This document shows positions 1 through 8,116 of a DNA stretch of 16,937 nt, one piece after another (the stretch's first letter is position 1; every line of letters starts with the position of its first letter). The notes under the pieces are model-generated. The model was given only the letters and a program-made list of their open reading frames with translations, did not search any database and had not been told where the DNA came from. Position numbers and translations under genes: made by a program. The stretch covers positions 1-16,937 of the forward strand of contig CALJUR010000022.1 in assembly GCA_937975765.1 (NCBI GenBank). The letters run 5' to 3'. Origin of the DNA: an uncultured Myxococcales bacterium (lineage in GTDB: Bacteria > Myxococcota_A > UBA9042 > DTJE01).

Positions 1-50
1 GGCGACCCCCGAGATCTACACTCTTTCCCTACCCGACGCTCTTCCGATCT
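1..50 (+). other. Illumina sequencing adapter left in the assembly
   Basis: The first 50 bases match the 3' 50 bases of the TruSeq universal (P5) adapter as I remember it, with two A-to-C differences at positions 8 and 33. The stretch contains GAGATCTACACTCTTTCCCT and ends exactly in GACGCTCTTCCGATCT. This is not genomic DNA. Genome sequence begins at about position 51, and the junction marks an untrimmed contig end. The bases just after it have weak support and could be chimeric. Confidence 0.97.
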
Positions 51-87
51 GGGCGAGAACCTAGTGAAATCCAGGTGTTGGTTGATG

Positions 88-107
88 AATAATGGTGACT
101 GTCCCTG
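88..107 (-). repeat. REP-like 20-nt repeat, left copy
   Basis: These 20 bases are the exact reverse complement of 16125-16144 near the other end of the window. The shared core reads GGTGACTGTCCC. The right copy sits in a double hairpin, but here the partner arms are missing, so this looks like a half or decayed copy. It lies directly upstream of the first lipoprotein gene and overlaps where its promoter should be. REP-like repeats of this general kind are often spread by IS200-like REP-associated transposases; no such transposase is present in this window. Confidence 0.6.
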
Positions 108-122
108 TATTTCCGAGGAGCG

Positions 123-1256
123 ATGCGAAGACCATTCACGGTGTTGGCGGGCATAGCCGGGGCGCTGTGGGCGGCGGGCTGTTTTGATGCGGGCGGGGGT
201 GCGAGCCTGGATGTGCGGGACGCGCGTGCGGACCCGGGCGGCGAAGCGTGGGACGTGGCCGAAGTGCGGGACCCCGGGCCGGATGACCACGATGTGCGGG
301 CGGACGCGGGCCCGGACGTGGCGCCCGATATCCAGCCGGACGTGCCGCCGGATGCCGACGTGCCGCCGGATGCCGATGCGGACGCGAACCCGGACGTCGG
401 GCCGCTGCCGGCCCGGCTGGTGCTGGACCCGGCGACGCTGTCGTTCTTCTCCCTGCCCATCGGATCGATCCGATGGGCGGTGTCGGGCCACGACGCTGCG
501 GCCCGGACCTGCGTGTCCGTGATCTTCGACTACTCCAACACGGACCACGCGGACGGGGCCTGGTGCGAGGAGTTCGCGGAGATGTTCCCGTACGTGCTGA
601 TCGAGCAGGACACCGACGGTCCGTGCGGGGACTGGGCATACGGCGGAGGCGCGACGGTGACCGGCATGGCCGGCTGCGTGGACTTCGCCGGGTCGTCCGT
701 GACCTCGATGAACCTGGCCGACTTCGAGGTGACGATCGACGCCGCACCCGGCGGCCAGACGGTGATCGAGGCGCGCAACCGCGCCACGTACGAACCCCGG
801 CCGATCAGCCTGGGCCTGCGGTACTCGACCGACATCCCCGAGGACGTGTACATCCAGACGGGCGACGACTACGGGCTGCCGGCGTGGGCTCGCGTGCTGG
901 ACGCGGACGGGAACGCGCCGCTGATGTTCGACCGGTGCGACGTGCCCTCCTGCCAGAACCCGGGTGGCGGCGTGTGCGGCATCGCGTTCCACCAGGTCCG
1001 CAACCTGACGGGCGGGACGCACGGCGGGCAGGCCTGGATCACCTGGGACGGGCGCTTCCGGGTGCTGGACGAGGCGAACGACTGCTGGCGGGCCGAACCG
1101 GCGGCGGCGGGAACCTACACGCTGCGGACGTGCTTCGGTTGGCAGGTCACGGACGGCGGCATCGGCCCGGACGTGACGGACCCGACGTGCATCGACCAGG
1201 CGTTCACGATCCCGGGGGACACGCAGGTGACGGTGCACGCGGATTTCGGCGGGTAG
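123..1256 (+). CDS. Secreted lipoprotein of unknown function with Asp/Pro linker
   Basis: This 377-residue protein starts with a lipoprotein signal peptide: basic RR at residues 2-3, a hydrophobic core, and a lipobox ending A-A-G-C with lipidated Cys20. Residues 21-95 form a low-complexity Asp/Pro/Ala linker with tandem DVPPDA units. Residues 96-377 are a predicted beta-rich globular domain with ten cysteines, enough for five disulfides. I do not recognise the domain; neither catalytic motifs nor carbohydrate-binding signatures are evident. The ATG at 123 is preceded by GAGGAG at 115-120, a close but usable ribosome binding site. The gene converges on the polysaccharide lyase gene with no bases between the two stop codons. 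A perfect 24-bp palindrome lies inside it at the linker-domain boundary. The gene is very likely real; its function is unknown. Confidence 0.88.
   Translation: MRRPFTVLAGIAGALWAAGCFDAGGGASLDVRDARADPGGEAWDVAEVRDPGPDDHDVRADAGPDVAPDIQPDVPPDADVPPDADADANPDVGPLPARLVLDPATLSFFSLPIGSIRWAVSGHDAAARTCVSVIFDYSNTDHADGAWCEEFAEMFPYVLIEQDTDGPCGDWAYGGGATVTGMAGCVDFAGSSVTSMNLADFEVTIDAAPGGQTVIEARNRATYEPRPISLGLRYSTDIPEDVYIQTGDDYGLPAWARVLDADGNAPLMFDRCDVPSCQNPGGGVCGIAFHQVRNLTGGTHGGQAWITWDGRFRVLDEANDCWRAEPAAAGTYTLRTCFGWQVTDGGIGPDVTDPTCIDQAFTIPGDTQVTVHADFGG
455..478. repeat. Perfect 24-bp palindrome inside a coding region
   Basis: The left half is GCCCATCGGATC and the right half is its exact reverse complement, with no spacer. 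It encodes P-I-G-S-I-R-W-A in the lipoprotein gene. Because it is a perfect palindrome in this register, the opposite strand can be read as the same eight residues. It sits close to the start of the folded domain. It could be a protein-binding site, a target for a short mobile repeat, or chance. Confidence 0.8.
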
Positions 1257-4200
1257 TCACAGCGGCAGGCCGGAGGTTTCGATCAGCGCCAGCACCACCG
1301 CGCCGATCCCGTACGGGATGTCGTCCCCGACGGCGACCTTCGCATACTCGGGGAAGGTGCCCGCGGTCGTCGGGCCGGAGGTGCCCGTCACGACCGGCCC
1401 CTCGCCCCGGTCGACCACGCGGGACCGCACGCCTTGCATCGCCAGCGCGATCGACGGCAGCACTTCGTCGCCCAGGTAGCCGTACCGCCAGGCCCGCGCC
1501 ATGCCGAACGCGAACAGGCCGGCCACCGACGTCTCCAGGTACGTCTGGCCGGGGCGGTTCATCACGGTCCACCACAGCCCGGTGCCCGGGTCCTGCCAGG
1601 CGCGGGCCGCGTTCGCCAGGCGGCGCAGCAGCGACAAGGCGAAGGCGGGCCGGTCGCCCCCGGGCGTTCCGTCCAGCCGCAGGAACTCGGCGACCGACGC
1701 CAGCACCCAGCCGTTGCCGCGCCCCCAGTAGATCCCCTCGTCCTGCGGCAGCGCCCAGTTCGCCGCGTGGTGAAGGAAGCCTGCCGGCTCCTGCAGCAGT
1801 TGCTGGAACACCCGGAACTGTGTCCGCGCATCGTCGATCGGGCTGTACCCGTCGGGGCCGTCGCCGCCCAGGCGCGCCAGCGGGATGCCCACCATCCACA
1901 GGCTGTCCACCCACAGGGTGATCCCCATGATCTCCAGCGTGCCCAGGTGGTTCAGGCCGCCCTCGGGCGTGCGCAGCGCCTCGTTGCGGACGTATTCCAG
2001 GAAGTCGTCCACGACGGCGCGGTACCGGGCCTCGCCGGTCGCCTGCCACAGGTACAGCGCCACCGCGACGGGCGAGGCCGTGTCGGACGACATCATCGTG
2101 TAGCCGGCCTCGACGTAGTGGTCGATCCACGCCTGCAGGTAGGCCAGGATCTCCGGGTCCTTCGTGACCCGGTGCAGTTCGCAGAAGGTGGTCATCATCA
2201 CGGCGGGAACCCAGTCCCATGCCAGCTTGTCGGGCGCGACCCGGGCGATCTGCCGGTGCGCGATGGCGGTGGCCAGCGCCAGGTTGTCCGACACCACCGG
2301 CCGCTTCGCCGCGAAGCACGCGTCGTCGATCGGCGCGCCCGGGGTGCAAGCGTCGAACGGCGGGTCCAGCACCTTCGCGGTATCCGAGGCGGCGTCGGGC
2401 AGGGGAACGGGCGTGCCGTCGATCTCCAGGAAGGAGCCGCCGTCCGTGTAGGCCAGGCCGCCGTCCAGGCCGACCAGCACCACCCGGGCGTCGGTGCGGA
2501 CCGAGTGCGAGCCGACCGCCAGGGTGTCCGGTGCTTCCGGGTCCCGCAGCCAGGCCAGGTCCGTGAAGGCTTCGTGGCCCGGGCCGTGCGCACCCGCGAT
2601 CGTCCAGGCGGCATGGCCGTTCCCGGACGCGACGCGGGTCACCTCCAGCGGGGACTCCGGCGCATCCGCGGCCGCGTCGGCCTTCCACGGGGCCAGCACG
2701 GCCAGGAACCCGGGGGCGACCGCGTTCACGGTCGCGTCCATGACCGCGTGGCTGGCGAACCCATCCTCGTCGTCGATCGCGTGGGCGTGCGGCGCCTTGC
2801 CGGCCTCGAACGGCGGCTCGGCGACGGCCGGCTGGGCGGCCGTTGACGCGATCGCGACGCGGATTCCCGCCTTCTCCCGGGTGAACGTCGCCCCGTCGGT
2901 GTCGATCGTGTACGACCCGCCCGCGTCGTAGCCCGCCAGCCCATTCGCGCGCCATGTGAAGGCACGGGCCGACGACACCTCGGACGCGATCCGGTCCGCC
3001 ACGATCGCGTACCGGTCCCGCACCATCAGCATCGTCCGGTCCACCGTCGCCTGCCGGCACGCCTGGGACACCTGCGCCACGTCCACGCCCCGCCCGTCCC
3101 GGAACGCCGTCATCGTCGCGTCGGCATCCCCCCAGTCGTTCAGCAGGCCGCGCTTTGGCGCCCACTGCCCGTCCACCAGCACGACGTTGTGCGACGGGGC
3201 GTCGGCCGTGACCGCGTTGTCCAGGTCGTTCGGCTTGTAGTAGCCCGGGTCGATCAGCAGATACTCGCCGTACGCCGCCAGTGCGAACGACGTCCCGTCG
3301 GCGTGGTCGTGCAGGGTCTTGCGCGCCGCGCCGGACTCGCCCAGCAGCAGGATCCACAGGTCGTCCTGGCCCCAGCCCGACCGCAGGACGGCGTGTCCCG
3401 ACGGCAGGTGCGCGTTCGACGTCCACGCCGGCAGGTTGTCCACCGGTTCGTCCGCGATCTCCAGCAGGTGCTGCGGTGCCAGGTCCAGTCCCCGCGTCAT
3501 GTCCACGGTGCCGTCGCGGTTGTTCCGGGCGTCCCACGCGAACATGCCGTACCCGGAGATCGCCGACAGAAGAAGGCCCGCGTTCTGCCGGCGCGTCTTG
3601 CCGTCGCCGGTCGTGGAACGCAGGCCCGACGGCATGCGGTGGTCCAGGGACCACTGGAAGGCCGACCACAGCCGCTGCGAGTGGGGGTTCGCGTCGAACG
3701 GCATCGCCAGCGGGTCCTCCCACTCGAACGGCTGGCCCTCCGTGCAATCGATCGGGGCCCAGGGGTCCACGTCGTTGCGGTTGATGCAGTTGCGGTACAG
3801 CAGTTCGCCCTCCGGCCAGGCGTTCCGCATGGCCAGGAAGAAGGCGATCGCGGGCGGGAACCCGTAGCCGAAGTAGAAGGGCTCCTCGCTGACCGCGCCG
3901 TCCTCCTGGATGTACCGGCCCGTCGGCCCCCACAGGTACTCCAACTCGCTGGCGGCGAAGTCCAGGATCTCGCGGCTGCGCGGCTGGTCCGGGAAGGCCA
4001 GGGCCGTCACCCCCATCGCGCCCGCGGTGCGGATCGGGTGGTTGTTCTGGCTGACCGTCAGCGAGGTCCAGCGGAAGAACTCGTCCAGCACGTACCGGTC
4101 GTAGAACTTCTCGTTGATCGCCACCAACCGGCGGCGCGCCTCGGCCGCGTCCCCTTCCGGGAAGAAGGCCGTTCCGGCCAGCAGGTCCCAGGCGATTGCG

Positions 4201-4799
4201 AACGGGACCTGCCCGTTCGGCATCGAGATGTCCATGTCCCAGACCTGGTTCGTCTCCCAGTCGGTCCGCACGCGGATGAAGCAGTCGCGCACCTTCGCGG
4301 CCGCGGCCTCGTCGTCCAGCAGCCACGCCAGCACGGCGTTGGCCTGCGCCACCCGGCCGTTCCACTCGAAGACGCCGTCGTCCCACCGCTCGTTCACGTC
4401 GTCGATGCAGTCGTTGGCCGCGACCGCGCGAATCCCCTGCAGGATCCCGGCCCACGGCTCGCGGTCCAGGCGCGCGACGATGGCGTCCTTGCGGTCGGGT
4501 CGGGATGCCAGGGCGGGGCGCTCGGTCCAGGTCGGCAGCGGGCCGGCCTCGGCGGGGACGTCGGCGGCGGCGGCGTCGGGTTGGGTGTCGGACGCGTCGT
4601 CGGGCGCAACCTCGGCGTCCACGCCCGGCAGATCGGCGTCCTCGCCGCCGGTCGCCTCGTCATCGGCGGCGCCGGGATCCAGGATTTCGCCGGGCACGTC
4701 GAGGAGGTCCAGGGGCGACTGGCCGCCCTGGTTGCACGCAGGCAGGACGGGCAGCAGCAGGAACGCGAGGACCGGCAGACGGAGGAACCGCGCGGACAT
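1257..4799 (-). CDS. Lipoprotein: heparinase II/III-type polysaccharide lyase fused to GH105-type uronyl hydrolase
   Basis: This 1180-residue protein begins with a lipoprotein signal peptide (lipobox L-P-A-C, Cys22) and an acidic linker to about residue 85. Residues about 90-450 look like the alpha/alpha toroid of heparinase II/III-type lyases, with NNH at 252-254 and EEPFYFGY at 305-312. The sheet domain follows, with HDHADGTSF from His497, LLIDPGYY and SHNVVLVDG. Asn, Tyr and His are the residue types used for beta-elimination in this family. Residues about 830-1180 resemble GH105/GH88 unsaturated uronyl hydrolases: VDSLWM with Asp965 as candidate catalytic residue, WGRGNGW at 1025-1031 and TYLETS around 1088. 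The lyase would leave an unsaturated uronyl end that the hydrolase removes. I chose the ATG at 4799 over a GTG at 4811 because GGTGGGG lies just upstream and the signal peptide fits. The exact substrate cannot be read from sequence. Confidence 0.87.
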   Translation of the reverse strand: MSARFLRLPVLAFLLLPVLPACNQGGQSPLDLLDVPGEILDPGAADDEATGGEDADLPGVDAEVAPDDASDTQPDAAAADVPAEAGPLPTWTERPALASRPDRKDAIVARLDREPWAGILQGIRAVAANDCIDDVNERWDDGVFEWNGRVAQANAVLAWLLDDEAAAAKVRDCFIRVRTDWETNQVWDMDISMPNGQVPFAIAWDLLAGTAFFPEGDAAEARRRLVAINEKFYDRYVLDEFFRWTSLTVSQNNHPIRTAGAMGVTALAFPDQPRSREILDFAASELEYLWGPTGRYIQEDGAVSEEPFYFGYGFPPAIAFFLAMRNAWPEGELLYRNCINRNDVDPWAPIDCTEGQPFEWEDPLAMPFDANPHSQRLWSAFQWSLDHRMPSGLRSTTGDGKTRRQNAGLLLSAISGYGMFAWDARNNRDGTVDMTRGLDLAPQHLLEIADEPVDNLPAWTSNAHLPSGHAVLRSGWGQDDLWILLLGESGAARKTLHDHADGTSFALAAYGEYLLIDPGYYKPNDLDNAVTADAPSHNVVLVDGQWAPKRGLLNDWGDADATMTAFRDGRGVDVAQVSQACRQATVDRTMLMVRDRYAIVADRIASEVSSARAFTWRANGLAGYDAGGSYTIDTDGATFTREKAGIRVAIASTAAQPAVAEPPFEAGKAPHAHAIDDEDGFASHAVMDATVNAVAPGFLAVLAPWKADAAADAPESPLEVTRVASGNGHAAWTIAGAHGPGHEAFTDLAWLRDPEAPDTLAVGSHSVRTDARVVLVGLDGGLAYTDGGSFLEIDGTPVPLPDAASDTAKVLDPPFDACTPGAPIDDACFAAKRPVVSDNLALATAIAHRQIARVAPDKLAWDWVPAVMMTTFCELHRVTKDPEILAYLQAWIDHYVEAGYTMMSSDTASPVAVALYLWQATGEARYRAVVDDFLEYVRNEALRTPEGGLNHLGTLEIMGITLWVDSLWMVGIPLARLGGDGPDGYSPIDDARTQFRVFQQLLQEPAGFLHHAANWALPQDEGIYWGRGNGWVLASVAEFLRLDGTPGGDRPAFALSLLRRLANAARAWQDPGTGLWWTVMNRPGQTYLETSVAGLFAFGMARAWRYGYLGDEVLPSIALAMQGVRSRVVDRGEGPVVTGTSGPTTAGTFPEYAKVAVGDDIPYGIGAVVLALIETSGLPL

Positions 4800-4827
4800 T
4801 GGAAGCCCCACCAGACGGGTCGCCGGC

Positions 4828-4857
4828 AGGGTACCCGACGCCGGGACCGGGGGTCAA
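4828..4857 (-). promoter_or_regulatory. Possible sigma-70 promoter for the lyase/hydrolase gene
   Basis: On the minus strand TTGACC (4857-4852) is followed after 18 bases by TACCCT (4833-4828), about 28 bases before the ATG at 4799. The -35 box is good and the -10 box is poor. It lies in the 114-base gap behind the cysteine-rich lipoprotein gene, so the lyase could be transcribed independently of uvrB. The call rests on motif matching alone. Confidence 0.3.
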
Positions 4858-4913
4858 TGCGCCAAGGTCGTGATCGCGCGGGTCGCGGCCGGCGGGGGAA
4901 GGGGGACTCCGGG

Positions 4914-5798
4914 CTACATGATGCCCAGGCAGCGCCCTTCGACGCAGGCCAGGCCATCCTGGCACGGCGCGATGCTGTCGTCACAGGCGCAGAGGCTGGA
5001 GGTGCCGTCCGGTTCGATCAGGCAGGACCTGGACAGGCACCACGAGTCCAGGAACCGGCAGTCCGCCCCCGCACCCAGCTTGGCGGTGGGGCCGTCCGGG
5101 CCGCAGTACTGGGTCTCCGGATCCCAGCAGCCGGAGGCGCAGAACTGGTACTCGGGCGCGGGCGGTGGCGCGACGGCGCATCCCATGCACCCGGCCGCAC
5201 AGTTTCCGCCGCAGCACATCGGGGTGTCCGGCGTGTTCTCGCAGTCCTTCGCGGTCGCGCAGTTCGCGCAGTAGCCGCGGCCGTTGGTGTATGCGCGGTT
5301 GTCCATGTTGCAGGCGCCCGACTTGCAGTGCACCGCGTTCATGCAGCCGGTGAAGTTCTGGCGCGGCCACAGGCAGTTCATCGTGTTGGAGAACTTCGTG
5401 TCGCCGGTGTCGCACCACATCCCCTCGTCGCAGTCGGCGACGTCGCGGCAGGTGCAGAACGTCCCCGCGCACATCCCGGACACGCACTCCTCGTTCCTGG
5501 TGCAGGGGTGCCCGCCGTTCTGCGGCGCGACGACGATCGGGTCGGTCACGATCGGGTCGGTCGGGAGGTCCTTCCCCGGGTCCGCAGCCGGATCCTTGCC
5601 CGGGTCCACGGGGGCCTCGTCCTTCGCGCCGGGGTCCTGCGTGCCGGGATCCGGCGCCTCGGCTGGCACGTCGGCGACCGTCACGTCCTCCCCGCCGCCA
5701 TCCGGCAGGTTCAGGTCCGGTGCCGGGACCGACACGCTGCACGCCGCGAACAGCAGGCACGAGGCCAGGCCCGGTGCCGTTCGAAGGACCTTGTTCAT
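4914..5798 (-). CDS. Cysteine-rich lipoprotein of unknown function
   Basis: This 294-residue protein has a lipoprotein signal peptide with a lipobox ending F-A-A-C (Cys20). An Asp/Pro/Gly-rich linker with repeated DPGKDP and TDPIV units runs to about residue 92. The C-terminal 195 residues hold about 30 cysteines in spacings such as CTRNEECVSGMCAGTFC, the pattern of small disulfide-rich modules common in Myxococcota-like surface proteins. No enzymatic motif is visible. The ATG at 5798 has a strong ribosome binding site, GGAGGAGG on the minus strand (5813-5806), seven bases upstream. It lies 45 bases downstream of uvrB and upstream of the lyase gene on the same strand, but a GC-rich hairpin separates it from uvrB, so co-transcription is uncertain. 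A binding or structural surface role is inference. Confidence 0.88.
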   Translation of the reverse strand: MNKVLRTAPGLASCLLFAACSVSVPAPDLNLPDGGGEDVTVADVPAEAPDPGTQDPGAKDEAPVDPGKDPAADPGKDLPTDPIVTDPIVVAPQNGGHPCTRNEECVSGMCAGTFCTCRDVADCDEGMWCDTGDTKFSNTMNCLWPRQNFTGCMNAVHCKSGACNMDNRAYTNGRGYCANCATAKDCENTPDTPMCCGGNCAAGCMGCAVAPPPAPEYQFCASGCWDPETQYCGPDGPTAKLGAGADCRFLDSWCLSRSCLIEPDGTSSLCACDDSIAPCQDGLACVEGRCLGIM

Positions 5799-5818
5799 CG
5801 CGACACCTCCTCCATGAA

Positions 5819-5843
5819 AGGAGGCGGGGGACGGGGCCCCGCC

Positions 5844-5846
<3 letters not shown>
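5819..5846 (-). repeat. GC-rich hairpin repeat overlapping the uvrB stop codon (possible terminator)
   Basis: On the minus strand the repeat opens with TAG, which is the uvrB stop codon, and then forms a hairpin with arms GGCGGGG and CCCCGCC (5837-5843 and 5823-5829) around a seven-base loop. No T-run follows. An almost identical sequence, one base longer, occurs at 15872-15900, 54 bases after the crotonase gene and in the same orientation relative to that gene. It may act as a transcription-end hairpin or be a dispersed palindromic repeat. Confidence 0.65.
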
Positions 5847-7829
<1,983 letters not shown>

Positions 7830-7874
7830 GCCGCGATCGTGGGGCCGGGGGGGCGGGAGCGTCAAGCACCCTTC

Positions 7875-8013
7875 CGAAAATAGGGCCAGCCTCCAATTTC
7901 CAACCCGCCCAGGAACTGCAACTACCCGGAGTTGCATGAGGGAGAATCCTGGCTCAACCGGCATGAACGGATGATTCGGCCGCTTCGGAAAACGGAGGCT
8001 GGCCCCCTTTTCG
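7875..8013. repeat. Composite palindromic element, possibly a MITE or REP pair
   Basis: A 20-base arm at 7875-7894 containing GGGCCAGCCTCC is repeated in inverted orientation at 7994-8013 with 18 of 20 matches, including a perfect 12-base core (7883-7894 and 7994-8005). Inside it is a perfect hairpin, TGCAACT and AGTTGCA around ACCCGG (7917-7936). The whole element spans 139 bases in the divergent gap between uvrB and the first giant lipoprotein gene. It encodes no convincing protein. It could be a miniature mobile element, a REP pair, or a structured RNA. Confidence 0.6.
7961..7978 (-). promoter_or_regulatory. Weak candidate LexA-type operator upstream of uvrB
   Basis: Read on the minus strand, CGAATCATCCGTTCATGC matches about 14 of 17 positions of the Myxococcus xanthus LexA consensus as I remember it (CTRHAMRYBYGTTCAGS), including GTTCA. 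It is about 130 bases upstream of the uvrB ATG and lies within the palindromic element. uvrB is a common SOS gene, which makes the site worth noting, but a degenerate motif can match by chance. Confidence 0.2.
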
Positions 8014-8040
8014 AGTGCCGCCCGTTCCCGCGCGGCACTC
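8013..8040. repeat. Nine-base-pair hairpin in the divergent intergenic region
   Basis: Arms GAGTGCCGC (8013-8021) and GCGGCACTC (8032-8040) are perfectly complementary around a ten-base loop. The hairpin begins at the last base of the right arm of the palindromic element and ends 20 bases before the candidate promoter of the giant lipoprotein gene. It may belong to the same repeat family or be an operator. Confidence 0.6.
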
Positions 8041-8060
8041 CCCCGCGCGCGATTTAGGCG

Positions 8061-8090
8061 TTGTGGCCTGCGGCCGCTTGCCCGTAGAAT
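8061..8090 (+). promoter_or_regulatory. Probable promoter of the giant lipoprotein operon
   Basis: TTGTGG (8061-8066) and TAGAAT (8085-8090) are separated by 18 bases. The -10 box differs from TATAAT at one position and the -35 keeps only TTG. Transcription starting near 8097 would leave a 20-base leader holding the GGAG ribosome binding site at 8107-8110 before the ATG at 8117, a sensible geometry. Together the two long lipoprotein genes and the crotonase gene could be one transcript. Confidence 0.4.
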
Positions 8091-8116
8091 TCCCACGTCT
8101 GTCACCGGAGCCTGCC

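Noticed and set aside
1204..4455. Other-frame open reading frame of 1083 codons on the same strand as the lyase gene
   Set aside because: It is a Gly/Arg/Pro-rich frame-shifted shadow of the lyase/hydrolase gene without domains.
7835..7865. TTGACG followed by CACGAT as a uvrB promoter
   Set aside because: The -10 would lie about seven bases from the ATG and matches poorly; there would be no leader. I see no convincing uvrB promoter.
8015..8116. Upstream ATG at 8015 for the first giant lipoprotein
   Set aside because: It would bury the lipoprotein signal peptide behind 34 extra residues and would start before the promoter candidate. The ATG at 8117 has a ribosome binding site and gives a normal signal.
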